Notes under the pieces: generated by a model | Told to the model about the DNA's origin: nothing | The model's input: only the letters and a program-made list of their open reading frames with translations | Databases searched by the model: none | Shown here: piece after piece, positions 11,008 through 23,520 of the stretch | Numbering within the stretch: position 1 is the first letter of the stretch | How the letters are laid out: the number at the start of each line of letters is the position of its first letter | Assembly (NCBI GenBank): GCA_037903475.1 | Contig: JBAJFG010000562.1 | Location: 806,001-870,000, forward strand | Direction: 5' to 3' | DNA from: Ancylostoma caninum | Lineage: Eukaryota > Nematoda > Chromadorea > Rhabditida > Ancylostomatidae | DNA length: 64,000 nt | Translations under genes and position numbers: made by a program

Positions 11008-13369
11008 AACAGCAAATCGAGATATCCTTCCATACATAGGTTCACGGCCAAAATGTTCCTAAGAGCAATCATAGCGAAAGCAGAGTAGATAATAAACAGA
11101 AGATGGAACACGTAAATGTAGTTGGAAAATAACAGAAAATTGGCAGAGTGCATAAATCATATGTATTGAGGGTGGACGAGCGCCCTTTTGCTTTTGTCTC
11201 AGTAGTATTTATTTTTCGCCATTTTGATGAACTTTGACAAAGTGTTGTACAGCATTCGAGAGCGCTTTTGCTTCTCCATATTTTTGTTACACGACCTCTT
11301 TCACAACATTTGTTCAAAAACACTGATTCACACACATAAATATTAGGCTTAAAGAGAAGGACGTTGAATCGAAAAGACACACCATCTTTTCCTCGTTCTC
11401 TGGCGACTACCAGATTTGCTCCGGAATAGTTTTCGCAAGATGAATACACGTAACATTGTTAGGGATTTGCTTTGCCTACGACTTATCACACAAGTTGCTT
11501 GCCGTTTATGTCCATTTCTGTCACCTCGTCAACCGTTCGTATTTGTGAGCCATTTACATTACATTCATATGTCCAAACCCCACCGATTCTCCTTTGATGC
11601 GGAAAAGAATTACCACCACAACACTAACAGCATGCTCATCAACTTTCACAAGTAACCAAGCATAGCTTCCACTTGTTTACATTTCATGGAGTAGTTCTCA
11701 TTTTCTTCAAGCATCTGAGAAGAGGAGGTCACACAAGAGACTCCTGGACAAACGAGTGAGTGAGTTCATGTGTATGTGTGTATGTGTATGTTTATACATG
11801 TGTTAATGTACGACTGTATACAATTGTACATATGGACCTGGTATTCGTGCAAATTCAAAATTTATACTATACACATTTAAAATGTGTGTTTTCCAATAAC
11901 TATCCAAATGCACGCTTACGTAGGTCTATATGTATTGTACTTGTACATATATGCCTGCATACATACATTCGTGTATGTATGCACATGTAAATATATACGT
12001 ATAATCACATTACACATTATAAGTCACATTACACATTATAAGTTTCCTTTACCTTACTGACGAGTGCAGGAGGAAACTTATAATAGCTTCGACGAAACGA
12101 AAACAAGCAGCAGATCCAAAAACTCAAATATAGAATTATCACTCATTCTGTGGATCAGGATGCGAAGAAAGCTGCGTTTTTAATGGTTGAATTGGGAGGA
12201 ACATTTTTATTACAGTACTTTTATTAGAGAAGGAACACGGTCTTCGGTTGATTGAAGAGTCGGCATGCTTTGCAGAAAGTCGAGTGGAGGTTTAGACTTG
12301 ACACTCCTTTTCACGAGCATCTGAAAGGCAGCACTCACGAAAATTATCATTTCTATAGTCAGCGTACGCATCTGCGACTTCTTCATCAAAGAGCAATTTA
12401 TGGATTACAGCCATTTCCAGGATAGAAAATCAAAGTTTGCTTTTGCGAGGGGTTCGGTTGAAAGAGAGAGTTGAATGAAGGTCTAACTCGGCATTCTCTG
12501 GAGCCTATTGTCGCGGTCTTCTGCAAGCATATCCACAATCCATATCGATTCCTTCTCTTGTCCTGAGAACAGTGTTTGCATTTCGTGAGACGATAAAGTT
12601 CAAGGCCTGCTTCTGCTTTTTTTTCCAAAATTGGAAAATACAATATTGAAGATCTACTCAACTCTCCCTTCTTCACTCTTATCAGAAAAAAAAACAATAC
12701 GGCAAAACACACGGAAGGGTAACACTATATGGGAACATTTTGCATGGGAACACTCCCACCGAAGGCATATACATATAAATTTTATACGTGTTTAATGGAT
12801 ATACATTCACATCTAATCGTGATTCGTGCAAAGGTAGCAGGCTCAGAATGGAGAGTGGGGCTATAAACATTCCTTTAAAAATGCGTGTGCGTTATTGCTT
12901 TCATGGTTCACCAATCTTTACTTTAACTTTAATTATCAGATTCATAACACAGCGATTTTTCAAAAGTTTCCCTTCTAGTTAGAACTACTGACTCTAAGAA
13001 CTACATAGTGACCATATCCATGTTAAACAGTAGTCAAAATAACCTATTAGTATGCTAAATACGAGTAGTAATGTTGCAAATGCATAAAAAATTCATACCC
13101 TCTGCAATGTTTCGACGCGGATTTGAAAACAACCCTGTAAACGATGTTGGGTCATATACCATTATAATAAGGAGATAGGACGCTTTTGCAATTAGGAACT
13201 AGTAAATGATAAATAACCAAATAATAATAATGACAAATAGCTTAATAAGTAGTGATGGTTGGTCTCATCTGGAAATGCATCTCAGGGTGGCAACTTCCCG
13301 TGGAAAAACACACCAGCACATACCAGCAAATCATTCCAGCTGAAATATCCACCCCACGAAATCCACACA
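11008..13369. other. Intergenic region between genes 1 and 2
   Basis: I see no gene. It holds a TG/TA-rich simple repeat (about 11757-11995), a tandem doublet of CACATTACACATTATAAGT (12006-12043) and a solo MITE end at about 12323. No TATA box like that of gene 1 is evident before gene 2. Confidence 0.5.
11757..11995 (+). repeat. TGTA-rich microsatellite tract
   Basis: Interrupted GTGTATGT, TACATGTG and ATACATAC runs. Open frames here follow from the simple repeat. Confidence 0.6.
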
Positions 13370-16300
13370 ATGCTAGTTTTCCTTGCGGTGAGTGTTTATG
13401 AGTGTTTCAGTTTTCATGATTAGAAGTTTGGTTACTGTGCTTTCAAGTCAACATATTTGAGCTGTTGTTGTGCTCCAACGAGGAATTCTCACGGGCTCCA
13501 AGCCGAGGTTCGCCTTTTGTTTTTTAGTAAAAGATCGTTGTAATACTTTGCGTGAAAGGAAAAAGAAGATTCATACTTTGTTTTTTATTGCCACTGTTCA
13601 GCTTCCATAATGTGGTGACTAATTTCCGACTATTGTATAGTCTGTGGGGGCTAGCAATAAGCTATTGAAGGCAGTGTGTCACCTCGTTTTCGTGTCTGAG
13701 CTTTTACCAGATTCTGAATCTCTTCGACAAACTGAATCCAACGGTATACCTAGAATATTGCGAAAAGAACCCTATTTTAAACGTTTTTCGGGACGGGATT
13801 TGTAACAGTTTGTCAAGCTGAGTGGACGTGTAAAGCCGTTGATCTCATCGATCGGACACGTCTAGACGTGTTGGCCCAGGCTGCAGACGTGGCGGGCAGC
13901 CAGCACATTCACGGTCCGCTCCGCCCAGGTGGTCCGTGAACTGCACTTTCGGACCCTCCGAAAACGGGGTTTTCGTCATTTTTACGAGCTTTGACGTACA
14001 TCTTTGAAATTAGCGTGACGAGGAGGTCTAGAGTCTGTTGGTATTTTCAGTCCACGAAACGAGGTGACACACTGCCTTTAAAGGACTCATCCGATATACA
14101 GCGAGCATCAGTGGCGATCACATTCCTTCACAGCCTGTTTCGCTGTAACATGTAGGTTAAGTGATCCTATAGCCAGAAACTAAGCTACTTTCCCGAGAGG
14201 TGTAATCGTGACTGACTCTACCGATAGTTAACATGTGAGTTTCCAACTTTTCTCCTTGTACAATCGGACCTGTCATGCATCGAAGTAACCCTCTTGTTTA
14301 TCATCATCTCCTGTCGCCGATGATTTAATCGGTTCAAGCACAGCCACTGCAATGACGACGGAGACCTCAGAGAGGATGACACAGGAGATTCGAAACAAGA
14401 TTACAGATATGCACAACCGTTACAGGTGAACTTCTCGAAGATATTCAATTGCAAGGGAGTATCTGTGAATTGAAGACTTGAACACAGCAATCTTCGAACT
14501 TTTTATCTTGTATGTAATCAAGGGTATTTGATTATGACAGGCCCAGATATGGGTGAACAATTTTGTCACAATTCATGAAAGAGCTCCCTGTAGCTCCAAG
14601 AGGGTCGTTGGAGTGACTTTGCAATTACGACCTCAGCACGGAGTCCGTCGGCTTATCTAATTTTTCCATTTTTTCTGTAAGCGTTAATATCTATATGTTG
14701 TGTTTCCTTCCGTTTTGATGTCCTCCTATCTCCGCTTAGGCCAAGACCTTTTTTCGGACGCATCCTGCGGCTTCCAGCCCATCAGTGGAACCAGTGACAA
14801 GTCAGCCCACTCTGTATGCGGCCGCAACTGCAGACAAAGTCACTCTATTGACCCTCTCTGAGGTAACATACTAACCAACGTCTTTTTTTTCTCTTAGAAA
14901 TGTCTTCGGAGACCATTCTCGAAATATTCAGAGGTTTTCAGAGCATTCTGGCTTCTTCTATGCTTAACACCTCACATATATTATGGGAATAATCTGGAGC
15001 ACCACGTTTGATACACCATAGGTTCCAAGGTGGTTGTTTGTAAATTGAGGCAGAGCTTCCCCATTAACGAACATACGAGCTGCATTTCGTAGAATGCACT
15101 CATAGAAACAAATTAGTGTCTATTATCCATAATATTAATAGGTAAAAAGTATGGTCACCCCTCCACTGGTGGTAAGCTGACTTCCATCCCCTGTGTATGC
15201 AACTAACACATTTTTTGAACCATTGCCGTATAGTTCTTCCACACCCACAACTACTTTGTTATTTTGGCACTATATATACCAGATGCGTAATCATCATCCT
15301 TAGATCGATGCTTGCTCGAGGACAAGTCAGGAATGGAAAGGAAGGAAACCCAAACTGTCCAAAGGCAACCAACATGTATCGTATGGTGCGTAACAATTTA
15401 TTCTGTTCTCCAAATCCGTGAATTCTTTTCTGGTATGGCAACAAGACCTGTTATATTCCAAAAGAGAAGAACAAACATTTGGAACGCCATTTCCAGAGAT
15501 ATGATATCACAATGGAGAAGGAAGCACAGCTGTACGCCGACAGTTGCCCAGATAAAGGTTCAGATGTATCGACTCGTCCATATTCTGGTGAAAATACTGA
15601 AATATACCCATCAAGCACAATTTCATACCACGACGCTATCGTGAATGTGAGAGGATACTAGATTCCTTCTACTACTTTGCTGCTTGATATTTTCTCAAAG
15701 AAAGATTAAGGCTCTTGAAACGTGGTGGGCGCAGATTTTAAAAAGCGGTGTGAACAAGCATATGAAATACAAGGAGTACCTAGTAACCAAGGAAAATGCA
15801 CCCACTAAATTTACGCAGGTTTGTCGCCTTATGTTTCCTAAGTGAAGGTCAAGATGTGGTACGAAATAATCATAATGATGTGAAATTGAGAAGACTTGAA
15901 TGGGCGCCAAGGAAAAGTACTAGCACTTTGTAGGCGAATTGTTACCCTGCTTGCCCCTTTCATGGTGGACTGGAGGACTAGAACCGTAACGAGATTAGTG
16001 TTTATCTTTAGCAGCAGTTACGTCTACTCTGCTGTTGGACATGGTGTTAGCACAACGTCAAGCATCAATTTTTAGGGAAGATGGTTGCTTTTTCTGGATA
16101 GATTAGACTTGAATAGGACAGAAGATAATGAACTTGGTTCTAGTGCCGTTCTGGTTGATCAGAGGTTCCCCGTCTGAAGGATACTTTTATATGCGGGCCA
16201 ATCCCGTTTTTGCGAGCCAAAGACAATGTTTTCTCTGAATTCCTGTTGATCTCCATTCGTAAGTTTCAGATGGCATGGGCTGCTACGTACAAGGTTGGGT

Positions 16301-16559
16301 GTGGGCTTAAACGTTGCAATTATGGAACAATTGTTGTGTGCCGCTATAGCCCACGGTAAGCACTCAGTGAAGCTAGTGATATATTCAAATACCCTAACTT
16401 GGATTTCGTTGAGCTGTCGGAGTTCAAAAGTAAGTGTTCTCCAGTTTGTACCGTTGCAGCGGAAATATCCACACACAATACATCTACAAAATTGGGAATA
16501 TCTGTGCAGCATGTAGCGCCTCATGCTCAGATGCTCTGTGCCCAGCACCTGCACGCTGA
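13370..16559 (+). CDS. Gene 2: secreted single-CAP protein (CAP2 type), 223 aa, 8 exons
   Basis: Exons: 13370-13387, 13462-13507, 14344-14425, 15304-15385, 15497-15646, 15711-15818, 16270-16355, 16460-16559. The phases close. A signal peptide (MLVFLALLLCSN...) is split over an 18-nt and a 46-nt exon exactly as in gene 1. A very short linker follows (ATAMTTETSER), then one CAP domain of the C-terminal kind: MTQEIRNKITDMHNRYR, NPNCPKATNMY, RYDITMEKEAQLYAD, YSGEN, FTQMAWAATYKVGCG, CRYSPRGNIH and a Cys-rich tail ending CPAPAR. No CAP1 or hinge exons lie between exons 2 and 3; that intron carries a MITE instead. Because exon 2 and the hinge exon end in the same phase, loss of CAP1 keeps the frame. 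The product is presumably secreted, like ASP-2-type single-domain proteins. Confidence 0.87.
13665..14081. mobile_element. MITE with AAGGCAGTGTGTCACCTCG terminal repeats (gene 2 intron 2)
   Basis: AAGGCAGTGTGTCACCTCGT on the left pairs with ACGAGGTGACACACTGCCTT on the right. A related but diverged element lies at 18894-19303. It sits in the intron where the other genes keep their CAP1 exons. Confidence 0.78.
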
Positions 16560-16622
16560 ACAAGAACTAATTTCATACCTGTCGGATTCTCTCGCAATTA
16601 CTGTGTCTGAAATGGTTCAATT

Positions 16623-16628
16623 AATAAA
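16623..16628 (+). terminator. Polyadenylation signal of gene 2
   Basis: AATAAA about 64 bp after the stop codon, in GTTCAATTAATAAAGCA, resembling the 3' ends of genes 1, 4 and 5. Confidence 0.7.
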
Positions 16629-17315
16629 GCATAGCATTTAAACGACAACTCGAGACATCCTCCACTGTACAGGTTCAAGCGGAAGCAGAAAGCTCTGAAT
16701 TTTTTTTTATTTTCTGCCGGTGCGCTCATTGGACGCCACTAAGGAAGTTCTCACGGTTCGTTGTGGCTACATCTCACGCTGTATCTCACGGCTGACGATG
16801 GCGTTATTTGACTACACAAGCGATGCTTCCACGAATCAGAAAATATCTAACTATGCGCATAGAATAAAGTACCAACCTGGTTAGGCGCAGAAGTACAACA
16901 TTAACTTCTACAAAAATGCCCGGGGTTCAAAAACCAGAGCACCTGGAGATTCCCTACAAAGCTGCTCAGCCCACAGTGCATCACTATTAAAGGGAATTCT
17001 CCAAGCGAAATTGCGGAAGAAGAGTACCTGTAAGCCTTCCCTGTTCCATTGTTGTAGAAACCGCTCCCAGTGTGCTGTCATCTAATATCACTGACAGATT
17101 TATAGCACTAGAAGGCGAATTGGCAAAATTTTTGGGGTTGTTCGTTGAAACGATAGAAAGAAATGCAAGTAAACCAATTTACCATCTGACATTATAAAGG
17201 CTACAGTAACGCAAACACTACTTATCTTGTAGAGAATTAGTTTGCATGCACGTATTCAAAATTCAAAGACAGTTTATTTTTGTCGCAACTGCTTATCTGA
17301 AGTGTTCTTAGAAGG

Positions 17316-17328
17316 AATAAAAGCATCG
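17316..17328 (+). promoter_or_regulatory. Conserved TATA-like promoter element of gene 3
   Basis: AATAAAAGCATCG lies 53-65 bp before the ATG and is identical at 30353-30365 upstream of gene 4. TGTTCT and GAA are also shared just upstream. Flanking sequence is otherwise diverged. Confidence 0.55.
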
Positions 17329-17380
17329 TTTCATGACCATTTCAAAACCTGCGTTTCAGAGACAACAACCGATTCCGAGT

Positions 17381-20300
17381 ATGCGTTCTTTCGTGGTAAT
17401 TAATTCAATTTGGTTTCGTATTTTGTTGTAAATATTTTCAAATAAAACATTCAGTAATAGCGGTTTTTTCTTCAGATATTCCTGTTACTCCCTTATGCAG
17501 CGAGGCAGCAAACAAGTACGTTTGTGACTCGTTCTCATTCGTATTCAATGTCCCCACCTTCCATGCCTGTAAAGAGGTGCAAAGCTCATAGAGAACTCAG
17601 AAGCCAGTTGAACAATCACGGCGCGAAACAGCCCCCCCCCACCCCTCACACTTCCACCTCATCCACCTGCAAGCACTTCATTGTTGGATTTCTTGTCGCT
17701 GCAGCGCGGGAAGGAGAGAACACAGGATTTTAGGGACCTAAGTCTAGTACTTCGTGACATGATGCTTGCTGCTCAACATCTATGCACCATTAGTCTTTTC
17801 TCGTCAGCAGAGACGTAACAGAACCTAATTTCCACGTATGATCATTTCAGGGTCAAGGTGTTCACTGTCCGTGGAACATCAGAATGCAGTGCAGGACTGG
17901 CACAACAACTTGAGGCAGTTGGTTGCCACAGCCGAATTAGATAAAAGTCAATTTGGTGACCTGCAAGGAACGGATAGCATGTTCAAGATGGTACATTTTG
18001 TAATGTATTGATGTCAAAATCACCTGCGATCTTCTGGTCTTGTGCAACGGGTAATTTGTCTGGATTACATGAACCATGCCTGCAGCTACTATGCTGTTTT
18101 TTTAAAGTTCTGTGATACATAGGCAAATTTTTCTTCGGGAATTATGCAGGAGACCATAGTAATCTGGACCTCCTCGCATGTACCACGCTGCCGATTTGAT
18201 CATGTCGGTGGATGATAAACGTCATCATTACTGTAATCCAACTTGTGCTTGCTGTTCCAGAGATCAGTCCTGCCACTCCGGAGGTGACCGGAAAATTCCT
18301 AAGACTGCTGCAAAGTCACCAGTACGATTCCTTCCTTAGGGCGGTCATCTACCCAAGCGGTGTAAGCTAGATAGGGAAGAATTTCACTCACTCTTTAGCA
18401 AATGTGTATCCAAATACCTAGCAGAGGGAACAATAAATTTAAGTAACCGAGGGAACAATAACTTCAAGTAACCGAAAAGAAACCGAATATTCCCCTGTAC
18501 TTCTATTCTGGTATGTATTCTTATTTGTTATTCGGTGGTGTATTTGCTTGTATTACTAGTCCGATGTACAAATTAGGTAACAATGTTAAATGTTACAATG
18601 ACTCAATTTGGCGTTACTTTAATGCCAGTAGGCACGACAATAGGCACGAATCCTCATGACCCAGAAACCCCGTTACGGTATGCTGCGATACGCGTTGATT
18701 GAAAATGTTCGCTACTATACATGTCAATCTATTGACGTAATGTCACATTGATATCGACATTTACATGACATTTCAGACATATGACTGCACCAACGACGCA
18801 CTGGCAAACGCGCTCATTCTCGAGGATACTTGTAAACACTCTGGACTGGATATGACTGTGCTTGGAAGATCAGCGAATTTTAAGACGTTCGTGTTTAAAG
18901 ACAGGGGCCCACCTCGTTTCTCATGCTGATGATATCAAGAGATCCTTGACCTACTTGCCACGCTGATTCCAACAACGTAAATCAGCAGTACAGATGCGAC
19001 GAGACCCCGTTTTTGAATGGGTCGAGCAGGCTACAGCTTGGAGCTGGGAGGCGGATCGCTCCAAGCTGTGTTGGCTACCCGCCACGGCTGCGGCATTCGC
19101 CAACGGGTCTTGGTGTGTCCAATCGGCAAGACCAACGGCCTCAGACGTCAATTCGGTCAGCAAAATGTTAGAGACCCCTCCCGGAAAACAGGGTTAGAGG
19201 CCGTCTTGAAGCATTTTATGCATACTGCTGGAATAAATGTGTTGAGGAGATTCGGAATTTGCTATATCTCAACCACGAGAACAAGGTGGGACTCTGCCTT
19301 TAGCAGCGTTCATTGTGGGCGATTACACATAAACGACACTAAATTAAGGGGAAAATTGCGTGTAATTTCAGGTACAGATCGAAAAGCGAACCAAAGGGTG
19401 CCGACCTAGCAGAATACCTCAATTTTGCAATGGAAGATTGGCGTGACAGCGTCACCAAGCCTCTCAGTAAAGACGCCATTTATAAGAATGAGGAGATTGC
19501 GCCATTTGCTCGTGTGAGACTTTGTGCACAAAAACTTTGCGTTGTTCAAAAAACTATGCGTTTCCGAAGACTGAACATACAAATCCTTACTATAACATAT
19601 TTCAGAATTGTTTGTGATATTATATCGTTGTTCAGATGATTTTCTACAAGTCCGTCAACGTCGGGTGCGCGTCCACTTACTGTTCAAAGTCAAGCAAACT
19701 CGCCATTGCATGTGTCTATGGGAATGTGTAAGTGATCTTGTTGTGCTTGGACATTAGTTCCCAAACCGCGAAAACAGCTTCCCTGATGTTTGATGCTCAC
19801 ATGGGGAGAAACCGTGGATCCTCAGCAGTAATTTTGCTTGCGTTGCTAAATCTGCTAACGATGCGCCATTTTACAGCTACTCACCAAATTTGCCCAGCGC
19901 TCACGGCATGGTTTTCTGGATAAATTCTGTTCTAGAAACGTTCAAATTTTATAGCTATGTCATCTTGAGCCAGTGAAATAAGTACATACTCTGATGACCG
20001 TGCAGCACGAACGCAGCCCGAACGGCGTAATGGTTCGGTTAGAAACCCTAGCAGCAATGGTTGCCAGTTGCTGCCATTCTCCCCTTGATTGCTGCCGTCC
20101 CTCAGCAATTGCTGCTGAAGGGCCGACAGATTGAGCAGCAATCGAGGGGAGGATGGCAGCAACTTGCAACCGTTGCTGCTAGGGTTTCTAACCGAACCAT
20201 TGCGCCGTTCGGGCTGCGTTCGTCCTGCACAGTTATCAAAGTAGGTACCGAGGCAGGCTACCACGGAGCACACCAAAATGATTGCAAGTTCAACTTTTTT

Positions 20301-23035
20301 AAAGCATGAACGCGCTGAACAGGTAACGCAGGTGTGGCGACGGCCATAATTCCAGACAGACTCGGCGTGTTGAGCAGCTTTTTTTCACCCGTCTCAGTTT
20401 ATTTTTCACTCCTTATGAAAGGGGAAAAAAGGGAAGATTGTACTCATGTTGCTGATAAAATTTTCTGAAAGAATATGCAGAACTGTACGCTGTGAATGAC
20501 ATTTTGAGCAGCAAAATCCTGAACAAGACAATGCCAATGCTATAATCATGGATGGACAACAGACTCTAAAACTCTAATATGACTCGCCTATAGTACGGCT
20601 GTGCTTAGGCAGAAGGTGGAAGCACTGAGAAAAAAGAAACAACACAAAGTCTTTTTAGATATGTTAGTGGGTCGAATAGTCTAAGCTCTCCCCTAAAATC
20701 GAAAACAACTACGATTGATCAACCAAAACAATTTGAATTTCAAAATTTGAGGGTTCATTTTTTCTATATTTTCGAACATTTTCGTGGTTCAATTTATTGT
20801 TAGCGATAATTATGATTCCACTTCGTCACTTTCGTCGCATTTCGTTTCGGACAGCGACATCCACGACCTTAGCACCGAAATGCTGTCTGAAAATACTATT
20901 GAGGAGGGAATGTATTGATTATGAAGTTAAAATTATAAGGTTAAGTTAAAATTATAAAGTTCGGTTAAAAGGAAGAAGGATGCAACAGATACACTCAAAC
21001 GGGAAACAGCAGACACTTGAAATAGATGAAACGCATGAAGAATTGAAAAATCAGTGAAGTTGGTGAAGGACCTTCAAAAAGTTTCCAGTTCACGGAGAAA
21101 ATACAGAATTTTGAGAGGAAACAGTCGACTGCTGAGCGTGATCCTTTCTCGAACCCCTACTATCCGTAGGAGATGTACATCCACTCCCCTTAGGGGATCG
21201 CCTGGCTTCATGCATACAAGGATTAAGGGAAGGGATGTGCGCGAACCCCGCTGGGGATTGCTGCAATGGTTAACAGCCGATCCACTCCCCTACGGGGATG
21301 TTCATGCGTACGGGACAGAGTTCGGCACAAGCTTAGCTCGAGCAGAAAAAAACTACGAAGCCCCCTTTGACCTAGCCAAAAGTCTACGAAGCCCCAATTG
21401 TAAGCAAACAAGTTAAAACAAGTTCGTGCGAAGAACAGTAGTTTCATTTTTATAATGCTCATCGGCGTGTCCACACGAGTTAACAAGTGCTAACAAGTGC
21501 AATGGCCGTGGAGCACGTCAACATGGCAGCACCATGTTATAATTTTTCAAATTTCCGGTTAAAATTTGAAAGAGGGTGGAGAATGCGCAGGTTTTTGCTA
21601 TTATTTACATAGAGCAATACGTTCTGAAGACAACAGTGTAAGCGAAATTGGAAATATTTGCTTTTGGAAAAAGTTATTTGAGGGAGGTGTGTCGAAGTGG
21701 TGCTGGAAACTGCTTTTTAACTATTTTTTTTTCGCTGTAACCGAGAGAACGGGGCAGATTTCATATTCATTGAAACGAGCTTCCTCTCCTGAAGCTAACA
21801 GCTCCAGCGAAATTGAAATAATTGATTTTTAGGAAAGTTGTTTGGTGAAAATTCTTTGGACCGGTGCTGAACCCTAACTTTTAGGGTAAAGTTAGGGTTC
21901 AGAGAATTCCAAAGCAATATCTCCTCTCAAAATCAATTAATTCTATTTCCATCCGGCGGTTGGCGGGAGAGTAGTGTCAGAAATCTATTTATAAAGTCTG
22001 AATAGGATTCATTCAGTACCAACGATACTGTGGGTACTGCTAGGTACTTTCTCAGCTGTAACTCCTATCATAATCAATTAAATCCAATTCTCTTTCGGAT
22101 TTAAATAGAGCGCTGCCAGTTGCAGCCATATACATGGTCTCAGCAAGATCTGGGCAGAACCTGTCCTTTTACAAGCGCCGAAAGCAGTGCTCCTGGCAGG
22201 ATTTTCGCATGATAGCCCCCAACCTCCTGTCAAAATCAATTAATTCCAATTTCCTTTGGCAGTTGAAGAAAGATTGGTATCTCTAAACATATCACGGAAT
22301 TTGATCAGTATTCCTTCAGTAACAACAATGCTGGGGACCTTTTTAAGTGTGTTTCTTAAACAAGCCTTAATTCTGTTCTTATTTCAGACAGATTTTGCAG
22401 AACCAATAGAAAAAAATTCTTCGGTTCAGTCTCTTTCCTTTACTCTTATCTGCAAAGGAGTTTATAGTTATTCGACAAGTCCCAACTACGAACTCCCCTT
22501 TGCTCACTTTATCTTTACGAAGTCCCGCTTGCCTTGAGTAAAGTTCCTGCCGAAGTCTGATACGGGATAGGAAGCGCTTGTAAAATTCCGTGACGCTCAT
22601 AGGGCGCGTGCGACTGCACCCGGTTTTCTACAACAAACTTCGCTGTGAAGCGCCTGACATGCAATTATTCCATTTTGGGTAGAACATGACCGTTGGGAGT
22701 GGGGCACAGCACATCTGCTAAAGCAGACGTTCTTTGCAGATGAATAGCCTTCAAGTAGGCCACTCGTATCGAGTGAGTGAATGGAAAGTAATAGCAGCAT
22801 TCAATTGAACCCAACTCGCAAAATTTGTGCATGAGTAATTCCTCAAGCAAAAACGAACATAAGTGAATAGTGCCATCATATTTTCCGTTCTGATTCCTTT
22901 CTATTTAGTCCAAAGCGCAATGAGGTCCTCTACACGCCAGTTGATAAGGCTAAAGGCTGCAAAAATGATAAGACTTGCAAAGCGATTATTGATGGCGCAA
23001 AATGCAACCAGACTTCGAAACTTTGTGAGCTTTGA
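17381..23035 (+). CDS. Gene 3: secreted CAP1-only protein with frameshifted hinge, 221 aa, 7 exons
   Basis: Exons: 17381-17395, 17476-17515, 17851-17990, 18777-18886, 19372-19513, 19636-19727, 22909-23035. The phases close. The signal peptide is MRSFVIFLLLPYAARQQ. CAP1 includes DWHNNLRQ, DLQGTDSMFKM, TYDCTNDALANAL, GRSANF, IAPFAR, VGCASTYC and IACVYG. The last exon encodes the hinge (PKRNEVLYTPVDKAKGC plus three more Cys) but stops at LCEL. In paralogues the hinge exon ends in phase 1. Here one extra T in the run at 23031-23033 creates the TGA, and without it a phase-1 donor (GTAAGT at 23041) would follow. A linker-like remnant (STPTTT...GMT) lies at 23148-23215, and a polyadenylation signal follows at once. 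The gene has probably lost its CAP2 half. An alternative last exon at 27832-28120 also fits the frame. It may be functional as a single-domain protein or be decaying. Confidence 0.72.
18894..19303. mobile_element. MITE in gene 3 intron 4, ends TTTAAAGACAGGG / CTCTGCCTTTA
   Basis: TTTAAAGACAGGGGCCCACC is inverted on the right as GGTGGGACTCTGCCTTTA with mismatches. It begins 7 bp after the predicted donor GTTCGT at 18887. The GACAGG/CTGCC ends and the CCTCGTTT/AACAAGG motifs relate it to the element at 13665. Confidence 0.6.
20000..20231. mobile_element. Palindromic foldback MITE, GCAGCACGAACGCAGCC family, copy 1
   Basis: The left arm runs GTGCAGCACGAACGCAGCCC, CGAACGG, AATGGTTCGGTTAGAAACCC, TAGCAGCAA. 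The right arm repeats this inverted (TTGCTGCTAGGGTTTCTAAC, CCGTTCGGGCTGCGTTCG, TGCAC). A second copy is at 40383-40592, and a half-copy lies near 38985-39075. Confidence 0.8.
21050..22600. repeat. Degenerate repeat region in gene 3 intron 6
   Basis: AATCAATTAATTC followed by TATTTCC or CAATTTCC recurs near 21930, 22070 and 22232. TACGAAGCCCC-like words recur near 21355, 21388 and 22535 and also occur inside the hAT-like element at 61220-62534. Short ACTCCCCT...GGGGAT inverted motifs lie near 21183 and 21282. It is probably an old transposon; no coding capacity was recognised. Confidence 0.4.
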
Positions 23036-23147
23036 AGAAAGTAAGTTTTATTTCCAACAAGTGCAGTACTAGTTAAAAATTATTAATGTTCATCAGTTGC
23101 AGGATAGTATAATACTTTTCACCTGTTCAAATGTGACGACATTGCAG

Positions 23148-23260
23148 GTCCAACTACTATCTACCCCAACTACTACAAATTTGCTAACAAATAGGCAAGG
23201 CATGACTGCTAGCCCTGAACACCTTCATACTTATTGCATCATAACATTCGAACAAATAAA
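23148..23260 (+). pseudogene. Remnant of linker exon fused to CAP gene 3' end, with polyadenylation signal
   Basis: After an acceptor (TTGCAG at 23142-23147) one frame reads STPTTT...GMT, like the Ser/Thr linker and MT start of CAP2. It then changes at once to sequence like the 3' UTR of gene 2 and ends with AATAAAGCA (AATAAA at 23255-23260). All CAP2 exons are missing between. This is best explained by an internal deletion in gene 3; alternatively it is simply the gene 3 3' UTR. Confidence 0.45.
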
Positions 23261-23520
23261 GCATTGCATAGCGTTCAAACCACAGAATGCAGTATCCAGT
23301 ACAGTACAGATTGAAGTTGTACGAAAGGTTGCTTTCATGTGACGAATAATTGCGGTTTCAATACAAAAATTCAGATTTGTGATACCTATTATTCGATAAC
23401 TAGAGTAAATTTTAGCGTTCTTTTCGAAGACATGTACTCAGATCTTCGTTTTCGTTCCATACACTGTCTTTGTACCAATAATGAATTGTGCTTTGAATTT
23501 CCTTCCACACTCATACATCA

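Noticed and set aside
11069..11449. 126-codon minus-strand open frame in the gene 1-gene 2 interval
   Set aside because: Cys-containing, but the cysteine spacing matches no family I know and there are no neighbouring exons or promoter.
21054..21416. 120-codon plus-strand open frame
   Set aside because: It lies in the degenerate repeat region with repeated ACTCCCCT/GGGGAT words; no family resemblance.
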